A stretch of 64,000 nucleotides of DNA from Halocaridina rubra (GCA_037179515.1 JAXCGZ010005750.1:10001-74000), one strand, 5' to 3'. Numbered from the stretch's first letter, positions 33,480 to 63,700 are shown. Notes: a model not told the origin generated them from the letters alone. Numbers and translations: made by a program.

Positions 33480-35420
33480 ATCCAACAGTTTTGAAAAGAG
33501 TTTCAGGAGATGAATTTGGAACATGAGACCATGAAAAGTTCCTTTGAAGATGCAGTAAAGCAAAATGTGGCAGTAAAAGAGGCATTGGGGGAGGTGGCAC
33601 GAAATAATTTAAAAACGGTTGACTACAAAGTAACAGTAATAGAAAAAAATTAAAGAAGTTGTTATTGAAAGGACTAATTCACTGATCAAACAGGCACTTG
33701 ATAAGAAGTCAGTGTTAATCTCAGCATGAGTAAATCCCAGGAACCAACATGGCAGGGGAGACTTGAACATAATAAAGCTAGGGTTTTATACAGTACCTAA
33801 TAAGGAAGCATGGAGTAGTATATCGTCCAGAAAATATTGTACACATTCACTGAATTGGTGAATATGCCAGGGAGGGTAAGGCAAGACTAATGAAAGAAAT
33901 CTTTGAAAGAGGGGACGCATGTCGAGAAGTATTGACGAAGGCAAAAAACCTGCTGAAAGACCTTCAGAATTCCCAATAATAACCATTATACCATACAGAA
34001 CACAGGAAGAGATGGGAAGGATCCAAAACTTTTTACAAGAAGCTAGAAGATTAAATGATGGAGGAAGTGGAGAAGAAAAGAAAAATTATTGTTTCAGAGC
34101 TCTGCCAGCCAAAGGGGGTATAAAAACTATAATGCTAGAAGATCAGGGGATTTACTTGTAGCTCGCATAAATACCGCGTCAGAGAGCATTATAATTACTG
34201 TCATATATAACCCACCAAGGAATCAACAAGTTTATGAGGAAAGTCATATAATTGCTATAGAAGTCATAAACTCAATTGTTAACATCGCACAGGAGAGAAA
34301 GTATGTGACCTTTTAATAATCGAGAGATAGATTTGAACATCTTTACCCTCACTGTGGGGAGGACTCATTCGGGGCAAGACTCCTAGATTGTGAACAAGGG
34401 AATTTCCTACACCAACATGTATTGGAACCAATGAGGGCCAGGAGTGGGGATGAGCCATCAATGCTTGGTCTAGCATTCACAGATAGTGTGTTGGATATTG
34501 AAAAAAATTAAGAATGAACCATCAATTGGAAAAAGTGACCACTGTGTGTTGTTGATGGAGTATATAATCGAATGTGTTCTTTCTAAAAGCACAGGCACTG
34601 AGAAGGACATGAGGAGGCACTATCCAAAGGAAGATTACATCAAAATTTACTGGAGGATCTTATTTAACAACCAATCTGTGCAAGAAATGAGCAAACTCTT
34701 ATGTGAGGAATATGGGAAGATAGTCACTTGACACATACCTTCCACCAAAATATGAGCTATTCATGCCAGAGAGAAATGGCTCAGTAAGGAGTGGAGAGAT
34801 AAATGCTGGAAAAGATATAGGATGAGAAAACACATAAATGCCTGACAGACTAATAATAGTGCAAGAAATGATTACCTCATTAAGAGTAGAGAGGCAGAGA
34901 TATTATGAAAGGGATATCCCCAGGAAGGCTAAAGAAAATCCCAAACTTTTCCACAGCTTTATAAGAGAAAAACTGGAGGTCAAAGAGCAGGTTTTAAAGT
35001 TAGAGAGAGCGGATGGAAGCATTACTGGGACCGACGAAGAAATCTGCTGAGAACTGAATGAGGAGCTTTAGTCAGTATATAAAGCAAAAATTTCTCCACC
35101 CCCTCAAATTGCAGAGATAGGAGTTCATGGGCCGGTATCAGAGAACATCATCTATTCAGGCACAGAGGTATGCAAAGTGTTTTGAGTTAGATGCTCATAA
35201 AGCTACAGGTCCTAATGATATATTGTCTTATGTATTTAAGAAATGCGATAAGCCAATATCGGTGGCACTATGCATCATATATAAAAAGTCGCTGGAATCT
35301 AGGGAGATTCTAAGATGCTGAAAACAAGTGGAGTGGTACCTATCTTCAAAAAGGGAAGGAGGGAGACAGCTCTAATTGACAGTCATTGCAAGAGAAGTGG
35401 AGTTTACTGTGAAATTTGCA
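33480..35420 (+). pseudogene. Decayed LINE: ORF1-like region, endonuclease and start of RT
   Basis: Pieces in shifting plus frames read in LINE order. An ORF1-like segment near 33900-34110 includes RARLMKEIFERGDA-type sequence and EEKKNYCFRALP. The endonuclease region has VARINTASESIIITVIYNPPRNQ (about 34150-34225) and GDEPSMLGLAF then IGKSDHCVLL (about 34450-34560). The RT start is LDAHKATGPNDILSYVFKKC (about 35185-35250), then SGVVPIFKKGRR. Many stops and frameshifts. It ends before the RT catalytic motif. It belongs to the CR1/jockey-like group. Confidence 0.75.
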
Positions 35421-35999
35421 GGTCTTGGGTGGGTGTTCTGGAGGAATTCCAGTTCTCCTATGGTCAGTGACTTCTCATATCCTCTGGAGAGGAGAAAGGC
35501 GCGTCTGCACTACACAGTAACTGAAAGCATAACTGTATGGGCAAATTCCTAAATATTTCTGAGGTATGCATTGTCTAGCCCTGTGGTCAGCACGCCTAAG
35601 CTAGAATACTTATATAACTTTTAATACAAGTGACATGACTTAAAGTATTTATACAGTTTTGACATAAGTAAATAATATTAAAAGGAAAATGGCGGTAAAA
35701 TAGAGATGAAATATTAGAAATTACATTAAATCAATAAGATAATGTACATATCACAGTATTACAGAATGGAACATTGGATATACTTATTCTTTTGCAATGC
35801 TGACTGACATCACCCCTGAAAGGCCAAGATAAGAAATCAAGAACGGAACCTAAACTCGACACAGTGTGAACCCAGCAATACGCTGATGTGGTCATGAGAA
35901 GCACAGCTAGGCATCACATCTTCGTCTTCTTTGTAGATATCCACCCTTGAGGGTGGACGGGCCATGGTGGGACTGTAGGTGAAATCATCAAAATGCTCA

Positions 36000-36575
36000 G
36001 CCCGGGGTTAGTAGTCCCCTACAATATCTGAAGAGATACCTTATTTGATAGGAAGAGGAAAGTATGGATAGGATAATGGTGAAGAATGGAGAGCTGATGG
36101 TATCACGTGCACGCTTTTAGCCCCTAGAGGACCACCAGGAAGGAAGGATAAAGGGGAGATAGGAGAGAAAACTAAATTTATGAATATAAAAATAAAAAAA
36201 ATAAATGGATGAACAAAAAATATCACACAGCCTTATAGTCGACATTATAATGATGTTTTTGCTCAGCACTTCTAAATCTATGGCCTTTATATTATTTTTT
36301 TTATTTTCTTTATTTAATTTTGAGCTAATAATTTGTTTATGTTTCTCTTATTATTTAAAAAATATTATAATTATATGTATGTATTTTGTACATTAACCTT
36401 TCCACCTTGTCCTATCGTCCATTTATCCTTTCTTCCTGGTGGTCTCCTACGGGGTTAAATGCGTGCATTACGGTACCATCAACTCTTCTCCTTTATGATT
36501 ATCCTATCTAGTCTTTCCTCTTCCCCATACACTTTTTTTTTATCTTAAAATAGGAGAATACTAACCCAGTACAGA
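36000..36575. mobile_element. Inverted-repeat (foldback) element
   Basis: The left arm (about 36000-36180) and right arm (about 36405-36575) are inverted copies. TAGAGGACCACCAGGAAGGA on the left matches TTCTTCCTGGTGGTCTCCTA on the right, and AGCTGATGGTATCACGTGC matches GTGCATTACGGTACCATCAACT. Arms are diverged, with an AT-rich 220-bp centre and no transposase frame. Confidence 0.75.
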
Positions 36576-36579
36576 ATAT

Positions 36580-39500
36580 TTTGAAAAGTTTATATTTCAC
36601 AGATTAGAGCTACAAGATTAATTCACCTACGGGTCCACTGTGACCCGTTGCACCTCTGGGTTGTGGAATATCCAAACCAATCTACCTTAGGAATTGGAGT
36701 AACCACCTGTTGGGTTAAATAAAAAATAAAAATTGTCTGAATCTTATTAACCTAGCAATAAAAAGGCTAGCTGGTCTGACAGTTTCAGATATTTCATACT
36801 TAAAGAAGAGACTTGTAATTATAGGAAATGTTTTAAAATAAAATGAAGAGCATTGCTTTATAAAAGACTTCTCATCTATTAACAGCTCGCAGGGTGGCCA
36901 CGAATGTAACAAAAAAAAAAGGAAAATTGAGGAGTATAATTTCCACATCTGCCATGTACCCAACCTAAAGCTCCCCTATTATTGAAATTAACTGGGATCT
37001 GTTCGATATCCTCACAGCACAAAGGAGAGTTGAAATTTATATAAAATTGAAAAAACTAAGAATGAGGAATTATGTCAGTCATATAATATACTTATTTGCC
37101 CTTTGCATATTTTTGTACAGAAGAATAACATGTGAACACAAAGCTCCCCTATGCTCATAAGTTTGTTTACACGTCTGTCACGTCTCATCCGCTTGCACAC
37201 CGGGATAGCTTCTGCTTGATAATGTATTCAATCGTCAGGGAAAGTTAGGTTTGTCTTGTGTTGCACATACAGGTACAAGAAGGCAACAAGACACGAATTA
37301 AATTTGTAATACATTCCAGGTTTGTTTTTATCCATGTTTAACGTGTTTAATATTTTTAATGTTTCTTGATCAGTATAGGAGAAGCCATCTGTTATCTCTG
37401 TTTAGACGGATTTGATCCCAACTCTTGCTGTAAATAAGTTTTTTTTTCTTTTTCTTAAGGGAGAGTTTTAGACTTGTAGTTCTTTAGAGTTTTTTTGTTT
37501 TTTAGTCAACTATTGCAGTAGTATTTCCTCTATGTTTCTTTCCCTTGAACAGCTTAGACGTGATTTAATGAGCTATTTAGAGTCTAAATAGCTCATTAAA
37601 TCCCGTCAAAAATTATAGACCAAGCCTCATGCATACTGAACAGAGAAGAACGGCAAATTTTACAAGAGAAACGGTTGATATTTAAAGATAAACTTTTAAG
37701 TAGTATCTGTATACCGTCACTGCAGAGTACCAAACAAATTTTTTTTGTAAATCTTACTGATTTACGTAGAGGTGTGTCACTATCCAGGGGACTAGATAAT
37801 TCGCATCTGTTCTGAAGGGGTTCCATTGCCTTGGTTGTTGTTCAAGATGGATTTAATATATTTAATGTCAGATTCTGAGTATTTTGGTATTAAAGCAGCT
37901 TCTGTCTTGAGTTCGTGCAAGAGATGGATTTGTTACCAATCACTGTGGACTTTCAGTTTGGCACTCCATAGTGAACGAAGGCGAAAGTGAATTAAAAGAG
38001 AAACGGTAGATATAGTATAGGTAAACCTTTAAGTATTAACTACATACCTTCATTGCTGTTAAGCTAAAAGTATATTCAAGTTAAAAGTGGTTTGTGATGT
38101 GTTTTCAATGGTGATATTAATTTTCTTAATCATTGGCTTGTTTTTGTAATGTCGTTTCTACTTCGAGAGTGGGAATCAGAGGTTGTGAATGGGGGAATAT
38201 GAAAAAGAAATATTAGTTTTCAGAAGGGGTATGATTCTTTAAATATTGAGAGCTCATCAAAAGCCATTAGATATCCATAAGGCATAATGGCAGTTATCAG
38301 CTTGTGAGGAAAAAGCTAAAAATATCCAAAATCCAAAACCTTGGAAAAATATCTTAAGCTACTATAAATGATAATGTTCAAAACAACTTGTTTCATAACA
38401 AGGGATGAACTATATTAACCAGACCATATACAGTATATGATATTAAATTTCTTGAATCATTACCTTAACCATAGACTTCGCTCCCAATTCTTAACTAACA
38501 TAGCCTAAAAGTACACAACGTTTCCTTTCCCATATATCATAAGTTGGGGCCTCATATGCAATACTGTGCTGTCTTAGGAACCACGATCCAATGCGCTATT
38601 TGAGGGCCAGTAAGATACTATTCACTCAATCTATCCCAGGAAAAATTAGTAACCGCAGTGTGTTTACATTTTAAATATTGTATTCTAAAACAAAATTCCA
38701 CAGGACTTTCAGAATATGAATGTTATATTAATTGATGATTTTTTTAGTCCACTTTCAAAGTATATTCTTTTGAAACTCTGATTCAGAGTCTCTTTTACAC
38801 ACGGACACAGTACCATAATAATATATAAAATAGCTAATTACTAATTACCTTTGTTTATCATTAAGAGAAATTGAAAAATTATCCCACAGTAGTTACTCTT
38901 ACTCAGAGCATTTTAGAATTCGCACATACTTAGTTCACCCTTCCCAATAAGTGGAGACTCTGTAATGCTCTTAATGTACTTAAAAGTGTACTCAGAAAAT
39001 AACCAAGTTTTATGACTTCATCATTTAGCATGCGATGGTCTTGTTATAATTCTGCAATTTGCTCAATATTTGGTAAATGGTACCACTGTTTGTGAAACCA
39101 AAGTGTTTTTTATTCAGAAAATTTGTTAGGTAACCGATTTGTTTAAGAAGTAATGTACTCAAAACCCAAGTTTCACCGTACTATGTATGGCAGCAAAAAG
39201 GAGTAACTGTCAGTGTTGTCTTCATCAATGTGGTTTTGAGGTGTTAGAACAGCATGCATTACATTGTCTTAAAAAGTCTTCACTTTCCTCTTGTTAAGGT
39301 GTATACAGTAAGTAAAACTGTATTGTTTTTAATAGCATTTGAGCTTATAGAGTTGTTCTCTGGGTAAGCCAGGGATTGGCTTGCTTGGCCAGCTGCTTAG
39401 CGAAAAAGAATAATGACTGCTGCCAGCAGTATTAGTTTGAATAGTCTAGCCATATTCATCTGGTGTATGATGATCATTTTCTCTCCCGTGAAATGCAGTT

Positions 39501-39600
39501 TATTAAAAATATCTCATTTAGGTCCCCAAACTAATTTTATCAAAAAAAATTTTCAGAATGGAATTACTTTTGATGTTAAAATTTCATTGAAAATCTGATG
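36580..39600. other. Intergenic region upstream of CLPTM1L
   Basis: No coding sequence recognised apart from a strong 41-bp hairpin at 37562-37602. The CLPTM1L promoter and 5' non-coding exon probably lie here but cannot be placed. Confidence 0.4.
37562..37602. repeat. Perfect 19-bp stem hairpin
   Basis: GATTTAATGAGCTATTTAG, loop AGT, CTAAATAGCTCATTAAATC. GACG/CGTC just outside extends the pairing with a small bulge. Confidence 0.9.
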
Positions 39601-39631
39601 GGTCATATTTATGTTCCAGACATTTCAGACA

Positions 39632-51632
<12,001 letters not shown>

Positions 51633-51852
51633 ATGTCAGTTGACATTCCTGTGTATATGACTGTGATGCAAGTAGATGCTGATGGTAGAAAATCGTAAGT
51701 TACGCTGTCATGTTGTAGTCAGCAACTCATTGTAACTTTTCCTAATGGTAATCAGTGTGCAATATTGTAAAGGTTCACAGATTCTCTAAAAGTTTTGTTG
51801 TGTTAATGAAGTTAATATAATAATGTAAATGAACTTTTCGAATGGGAATGGA

Positions 51853-51975
51853 CAGAGATATATTGGAGCTGAGGGTTTAAGGCTGGATACCCTTTCTGGC
51901 GATCCCATAGGGCTTGAACCCGTGTTACTTGCTTACAACCCACACTCTCTACCACTAAGCTACAACAGCCCCAGG
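51853..51975 (-). mobile_element. SINE family 2, reverse, with intact Pol III boxes
   Basis: The minus strand reads GGGGCTGTTGTAGCTTAGTGGTAGAG. Its TAGCTTAGTGG fits the A box TRGCNNAGYGG, and GGGTTCAAGCCC fits the B box. It lies in the CLPTM1L 3' flank, just before AATAAA at 52017. Confidence 0.85.
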
Positions 51976-52016
51976 ATTACAATATATTAATGGTGTTTAT
52001 TTATTGTAGAAAAAAA

Positions 52017-52022
52017 AATAAA
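52017..52022 (+). other. Candidate CLPTM1L polyadenylation signal (proximal)
   Basis: AATAAA about 385 nt after the stop. A second AATAAA lies at 52507-52512. Which one is used cannot be told. If either is, the antisense SINE would be inside the 3' UTR. Confidence 0.4.
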
Positions 52023-52190
52023 TTCAGATATTGCTGTAAGTTATTCATTCTTTGCTAATTATATTTGCAAGTATTTGTATTACTATATATTTCATATTCA
52101 GGGAGATGTAGATCTTTATGCTGCACAAAAATTAGAATTCAAGTAGGACTATAGTAACTGGTTTGTAAACAGAATTTTTGCACATAATAT

Positions 52191-52340
52191 TGGCCGCAGT
52201 AGTCAGTGATACAACTTGTCAGTTGGAAAGCAAGTAATCTGGATCCGAGCCTAAGATGGAGCATTAGGAAAGGCATCTACCCCTAATTCCCAGCTCCAAC
52301 ATGTCTGTGTATATAACCATTTGTGTGGGGACTATTTTTA
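52191..52340 (+). mobile_element. SINE family 2
   Basis: GGCCGCAGTAGTCAGTGATAC head, GGAGCATTAGGAAAGGCATCTACCCCTAATTCCCAGCTCC body. Confidence 0.75.
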
Positions 52341-52616
52341 ACTTCTCATATTACAGACTGCCTCATTTAAGATGTGTTGTAACTTTAGGATGATATGTAT
52401 TAAATGTTTAATGTCACTTTTTTTTTTTTTTTTTTAGCACATAAAATTATAAAAATAGAACTTGGGCATATGTGTAACTCTTCCATTGTATGATTATTAC
52501 TTTTATAATAAATTATTTCATATGAGTTAAGTGTACATAGCTCTTGTATAGTCTTTATCATAAGAACTTCTTATTTGGGATTTTATTATTGTTTGTCATT
52601 TTTCGTCTGTTATTCC

Positions 52617-52735
52617 TCATATGCCTGGAATTGACACAGACAGGTTGAAGCTGGGGAATTAAGGCCGGATGCCCTCTTAGCATCCCGCTGTGGGTTCGAA
52701 CACCAGTTTGTCACTTTTCAAGTCGAGTGTTTACA
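52617..52735 (-). mobile_element. SINE family 2, reverse, partial
   Basis: GGGGAATTAAGGCCGGATGCCC and CCGCTGTGGGTTCGAACACCAG. The minus strand carries B-box-like GGTGTTCGAACCC. Confidence 0.7.
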
Positions 52736-52799
52736 GACTCAAACAAAAACCTACCCATATATTAATGTATGTAGTTATATACTGTACTGTATTATTACA

Positions 52800-53010
52800 T
52801 TACTATTATTGTAGTAAAACTCATTAATCCTGTATACTTTATGTATTATGTAGTAGTTAAGTGTCTTTAGCCTAAATACTGTACAGAACTGCATATGTAT
52901 GTATTGTACAGTACATTTTTTTAACTAAACACAACTTACGAACAATTTTACTTACAAACTGACTCCTGGAATCTAATTCGTTCATAAGTTGATTTATGCA
53001 CCTAGTCATC
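52800..53010. mobile_element. Candidate Tigger-like MITE (family E)
   Basis: It matches 43400-43605: AAGTGTCTTTAGCCTAAATACTGTACAG, then CAACTTACGAACAATTTTAC and CTCCTGGAATCTAATTCGTTCATAAGTTG. Confidence 0.55.
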
Positions 53011-53579
53011 AGATTTCATTTTAGTCTTATTTGTTAATTGGTTTTGCATTCTTTTAGCTCAATGAAGATCAAAGAACTGATCTTGCAAAGTACACTGGTT
53101 TTATATTTGAATAATATTCGGTTGTGACCATTATGTCTTAAATAATGTTGGCTAAATGTGTTTACAGTTTTAAAAGGCACTTTAAGAAAGAAATGAGTAA
53201 ATTTTTATTTGCCGTGCAACCCGTAAACTCTCTCTCTGGTGGAGACGTGGTCAATCTGGAATAGACTCTCTCGAAGAGACTAAACATGTTCACATTGGTG
53301 TCCCCTTTTAAATATTTACATGTTTACCCATGCATGTGTTATTAATTATATTTCTATTGGTAGAGGAAATTAATTTAGAAATCATTTGCCTGCCTCTACT
53401 GAAGTGTGTTTGGGTTTTCACTAGTAAGGGGGATTTTATTGTCGAACATGCAGAAACGATGTAATGCAAGGTTGTTAATATGCAATATCATTACGAAATT
53501 CACTTTGGTAAAGAAAAAAAAAAAAAACTCCAACTTTTGAACAATGGCGGTTAAATAAATATATAGATACATATACACA

Positions 53580-53780
53580 TGCCTCATTCCCTCTAGTAAG
53601 GGGGGTGGCCGAGACAAGAAACGCACATTCACCACGATCCACACATACTTCAGCCACTCCTCTCAGCTCCTTGGGGATAGAGGGTTGCTACATCTCCCCC
53701 CCTTTCCACCCTGCTTGGATCATCCACAGGGTAGGTGGGCAAGGATATTCTACAATAAGGGCCGACAGTCACTGCTGGTT
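53580..53780 (+). repeat. Interspersed repeat family G, best copy
   Basis: CCACTCCTCTCAGCTCCTTGGGGATAGAGGG, a C-rich tract, then CATCCACAGGGTAGGTGGGCAAGGATATTC. No ORF. Shared with 28655-28812 (reverse) and 45540-45690. Confidence 0.65.
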
Positions 53781-54007
53781 TACCCTTACCGCTTCTTATA
53801 AAATATGTGCAACTTTGCTTAACGGATAAATCCAAAACAAGAAAGCTTCCTGCTTGAGGAGTGCCCATGCATTAAGATGGCACTTACATGGAAGGTATTG
53901 AAACAAAGCTCGGGGGGGGGGGGGGAGAAGAAGATGGAATTGAATGGCACGGTGTAGTATACTTTGCCTAGTTATACTGTCAGAGGGCAACACTCTGCTA
54001 ATTCTGA

Positions 54008-54466
54008 TTGGGGCAGTGTACTCTGCTAAAATGTGGTCTAGATCACTCTTTACAATTCCTGTTACGTATCTGTGAACGCCTGAATTATGATTGGAGATGT
54101 GCCTTTGCTTGTGGATACCATGTAGACCACAGTAGGACAAATCATGATGTAATATATTTTGCTTCCTCACAAGTAAAGACTTTTAAACCCAAGATATTAT
54201 ATACTTGTCTATCCATGATGGTGGATGATAAAGAATTCCTCACTTGCTATTGCTGTCATAGGATCCAACTAAATGTGATAGAGGAGCAAGTTGCTGGCAG
54301 TCCAATAATCCGTAAAAAAAATTTCAAGCCACAGAACTATAGAAGGGCAGGGTATGATGATGTCCAGTTGCCCTCTCTTTTTACTCACTTTTGGCCACTC
54401 TGCTGCCCTCAGTGGGATATATGTTATGTTAAAATACAAATAAGAGGAGTCAATAGCAGAAAATAA
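54008..54466 (+). other. Unassigned 152-codon open frame
   Basis: Open from ATG at 54008 to the stop at 54466, Cys/His-containing and not low-complexity, but matching nothing I recognise. Codon use looks no different from the surrounding AT-rich DNA, and no splice structure links it to CLPTM1L or the minus-strand gene. It may be a decayed mobile-element frame or chance. Confidence 0.2.
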
Positions 54467-54505
54467 TCTGTGTTAATACCTCAAACAAATCACTTGTATT
54501 CATAC

Positions 54506-54511
54506 TTTATT
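54506..54511 (-). other. Candidate polyadenylation signal of the minus-strand gene (distal)
   Basis: The plus strand TTTATT reads AATAAA on the minus strand, about 1.85 kb past the stop. A nearer one lies at 55415-55420. The repeat-poor interval 54512-56355 is the likely 3' UTR. Confidence 0.35.
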
Positions 54512-56355
54512 TAACTAGGTACAAATCTTACAAAATAGTAGGTATAAAGTAACTTACTTATAACAGCACAATATGAGTAACAACATTTTAGGAAATAATC
54601 TTAAAAATAGTAAAAAAAAATTCTTAAAAAACTCTCAAATCTTTTATACCTCTGAGTGAACTAAGAAGAACCAGATCAATAACTGAAAGAGGAACTAACT
54701 TCTATCCACCACAGCATGAGCACACACTTTCTTAGGTTTTCATTATAAAATGCTATATGATTGAGCCTTCACTTAAGAAAATATCATTCAATAGGTAAAA
54801 TATCTAAATTACATTAAATGCATCGTTCTCATTCATTCATAGCCAAAATGATAGAATGGTTGTGGTTTTTTTATCCTTTCTACCACTTGATGGACCAGTT
54901 ATTTCAAAAAGCCTGACTGATACAATATAAAAGCTATAATAATTACAGTATATGCAATACTGATAAAACATCATTGTTACATATCACTGCATTTGTCGTA
55001 ATTCTCTAACTTCTTTCCCCTAACATATTATTCATTTGTTTTTCCCTACCATTTAAACAAGAATTTGTATACTTATTATATAATTAATTTTATATCACCA
55101 ATGACATCTAATAAAAAAAAATTGTGTCCTTTGTCTTAAATTAAAAAGAAATTTTAAGTTTTCTTCTTAAAAACTTTACAAACGTACTGTGTATTTATAC
55201 AATAGATGCATTTTAAAAAACTGCTAAAAACTAAGAACTCCAAACACCAGGATGTGCAAGCTTTGTGAACTGCCTAGAGGGTTCTCTAATTATAAGAAAT
55301 ACAAACAACCTGAATGTCATAGATAACTAATTATGTTATTGAAATATTGCACAAATGTTAATAATTAAAACTACAGCACAGTTCTCTAGCACAGGTCTAA
55401 GAAATAAAGTCACATTTATTGCAACATTGAGGGCATTTGTTCATAAATTCATATATACAGTATATCATCTAAGAAGAATAACAACAACATAAGCACGGCA
55501 TACATAAGTTACATACATAAACGAAATCAAAAATGAAATCCTACATTCCTTGTCCATTATCAGATGTCAAATGAGATATAAAAGGGTGAAGAGTGAGCAT
55601 GAAAAATGCACAAGAAGAGTACCAAGTAATATCATATACGTCTGTTCTTATCTGATATGCGTAAACATTCATTACTCTCAAATGAGCAAGAGCTAGTTCG
55701 TAACAATTGGTAATATATTTACATTTAAAATGAACAGTAGCATTTATTGAAAGGAACAATTTACGACGTTAAATGCTTTATGGGGACTGTAAATCTGTAT
55801 TACTCTAACCTTAAAAACGGGTAACTTTCACTAATAGTAATATTCCTAAACAAAGTGTCCTACGTATTGCATAGAAATATTTGGAATATGCAAAGAACCA
55901 CTCGCCATCAAATCGGCATATATTACACTAGTATTGCACCAGTTCTTTTACCCTAAAAGAACTTCATTATAATCTTAATTTTAAAAATATAGTTATTTAG
56001 AAAGAAATATATGATGTGAAACCAATATTGCATATACTAATTTATGTAAAGTATGAATTTTTTCTTCCATTCATATATAACAGGAAATCCTGCATAAATT
56101 AGTAGGATGACCAACTCTGTTAATAAAACAATGTGTACACCTTCGTAAAGTTTAACAAAGTATCTGTATCAGAGCCTTTCATTTCAATACTAATACTAAG
56201 CAACTGCCAAAAAGAACAAGATATTTTCACTAATGGTGTACAGCTCAGTATAATTACTAGATCCTTATAAACAAAAGATCTGCATTAAATATCTAAAGCC
56301 ACTACTAGTACTTCACTCCTGTCATAATATGCTTTTGTACTATAAAGCTTGGCCA

Positions 56356-60787
<4,432 letters not shown>

Positions 60788-63700
60788 CTGAAAAACAAAT
60801 TCTTCTCTTATCCTCTGTCACACTGCTGAAGAATTCTTAAAAATTATATCATACTATTTGCCTCTTTGCAAGATATAAATGCAGCAATTTTTCACTGTGA
60901 AACCAACTGTGAATTACCTTAAAATTGAAGATAACTCCAAAGTGCTTCATATCCATATACAGTGTATAATGAAAGCGTAGCAAAAAGTCAACAAATACTG
61001 TTAGTAAAACCTCACGAGATGTTAACATTCAATCAATGATACAAGCTAATCACCTTTAGAGCCCCACATATATAGTAGAGATGTATGAAGATGAAATAAT
61101 CGTACATATGACTTAAAGAAGCAAAGAAAACTTCATGACGTTTCTGCTAAGCAGTTATTTATGATTTTTAAATACAGTATACTGATAATCAGAGAGCAAA
61201 ATGTGTAAAATTCTTATCTAGCAACTTACATGACCCCACAATATATATATCTTTGTCAGATATAACTGAATATGTAGCTGTACATTTCCATCAAAAAAGG
61301 TAAATGATACCATAATTACAAAATTCATTAACTTGCCATATTGTGGCATGAACTGTCATTGTATTATAAAAATAACAGTATTACTTCTGATGCATGGCTT
61401 AGATGTTTCACTTCTACAGTGCATTCATCTTTAGCATCTGTTCCCAAAAGGAATCTGGTTATCATGTTTATACTGTCTTCATTATTTTAATGAAGACTAT
61501 CAAAATAACTTTTTTTTCTTAAACCCTAAGTGTGGGAGCAACACAAACCAACACTGAATATCAATAATCACTACAATCTTCGGCAAAAACTCTATCTATT
61601 GGTTTTTCAAACTTGTTGCCATATCAGGATGAACAAGCATGGTAGCCATTTTTTCAAAATTACAGGGAATAAAAAGAGTATGAGAGCAATAATTTAACAC
61701 ATTACCTAATATATCCATCTTCCCCTAATCCCCTGAGAGAACAATTGGTAAATGACCACAGAAATATAAAAATATATAAAGAAGCAAACTAGCATAGCTA
61801 TGCTAATGATAGATGAAATGCAAACATAATCCTAAACTATTAATAAAAACTACTTACATCTCAACATGAAACAAATTAGAATCAAATATAAAATAATCTA
61901 ACAATCATGAAAATAATTGTCGTTTTCAAAATGGATATCAAAGAGCTCTCTACTTACGGATTGATAGTCTATATTCTTCCATTTATTAAAAATAAAAAGT
62001 TCTTGCATACTGTTTTAGAAACCCTAGCACCTGTAATATTTCTGCATTGAATGAACAGTTCCTTCCCAAATTCACTACTTTTCTTCTCAAACTAAAAATG
62101 ATATACAGTAACTAATTTAGTCAGGTATTTCTCCAACAAGATTTACCTTATGTTTCTGATCCTCAATATTTTTTGCTTAATAATTACACCAGACAGATAT
62201 TACATAAGCTAAGGAACTCGAACTTCAATAACATACCCATAATATTAATTCAAATGCAAGATGCACACATAACCCACAACCTTTCTGTAGCAAGAACTAC
62301 TGTCCAAGAAAATATTACAAAAATATTAAGTAAAACAGAATATATGAACTTACAAGGAAATTTGCTCAAAACCCACAACCTTTCATTGATAGCCAATTAT
62401 TAAAAGGAAAAACCTTAAAAAAAAAAGAATGAGAGAAGAGACAATTCCTTGTTCAGGTATTATGAGTATTTATTACATGTTCAAGTCACAAAATACAATC
62501 TAACACATCATGCACATCAGTTCTATTGTTTTCATAAACATCAAGATATATGAATATCGTAAAAATAAATTTGTAGTCAGCAATTCAGTCTTCTGTATAT
62601 GGCATTCAAGTTATTCGTTTTACAAGTCCTAGAAAACGAATCATATACATGCATGAGGACATTTCTTTTAGTAATACTGTAGTTCCAGGTGACATATAGC
62701 TAATAGACCATATACATTCATTCATGTAGGCCAGTAATAGGACATGAATTATAAAAAATATCGTTACACATGCCTGATATATCTTAACAAATTCAGATGC
62801 CGAATTTCTCATGATCCCTTACACAGTCATTTAATTAAACCCATCTGATGGCATATTGTAATACAAATAATAAATAAATCATTCACGAGTAAAGATATTT
62901 ATCTTATTAATACTTTTATATGCCACATTTACAGTAAATTCATCCTACGCTTTGCTCATTAAATAATAAACTATAAAATATGAAGCTATACTGTCTATGG
63001 TGGTGTGGTACTAAGAATACCGCACTCATATTGCTTGTGTGTAGAAGGAGGAATCTAAACAGAATACGGAAGCGTAGGGCTGGTGATTCCATCCTCCCTA
63101 GTAATTTTTTTTTCCTGCCACAGAACTGTAGCAAGAAAGTCATTTTTGTTCATAAGTGACCACCCTGATGTTTCAATAGGTTGAACTTTATGGATAATGT
63201 AGCTATCTATCTATGGCAATATACTTGCACCTTTCATGACAAAGACACTACTTTCTAATCAGAGAGCTATCACACTTGAAGGAAGAGAAAGACTTCCAAC
63301 TATATATTTCATGTGAAGTGTAGGAGACAACTAAAGGGAATACTGCTGGTGGTAAGATAAGAAGAATTCAACCTTTGTATTTGATATATATCACAAGAAG
63401 ACTACTCTGGCTGTGGAAAAAATTACGCCTTCATATTATGCATTGTGTAGAGAGCATATCAATAGTATATCCCAGGGGATGAGAGAGAGAGAATTTCCCT
63501 TGTTCCTCACAGACTGTAAAAGCTTATTAACAGGGACAGGACAGCAAGCGGTTATCATTCCTTATCCTCCAGATAACAAAAATCTGCAGCAATAAGAGGC
63601 GAGGATGAGTAGAGCATTATGAAGCTCTACCACATCCCTTGTATCATTCAAGTAAGCTAACTTTGCTAGCTTCAACTGTATATAGCATCATATTAAAATG

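Noticed and set aside
51853..51975. Functional tRNA gene
   Set aside because: Both Pol III boxes are present, but the sequence continues into the shared SINE body and acceptor-stem pairing is poor.
53796..54170. 124-codon minus-strand frame overlapping the 54008 frame
   Set aside because: It runs through a poly-G/C tract and matches nothing recognised.
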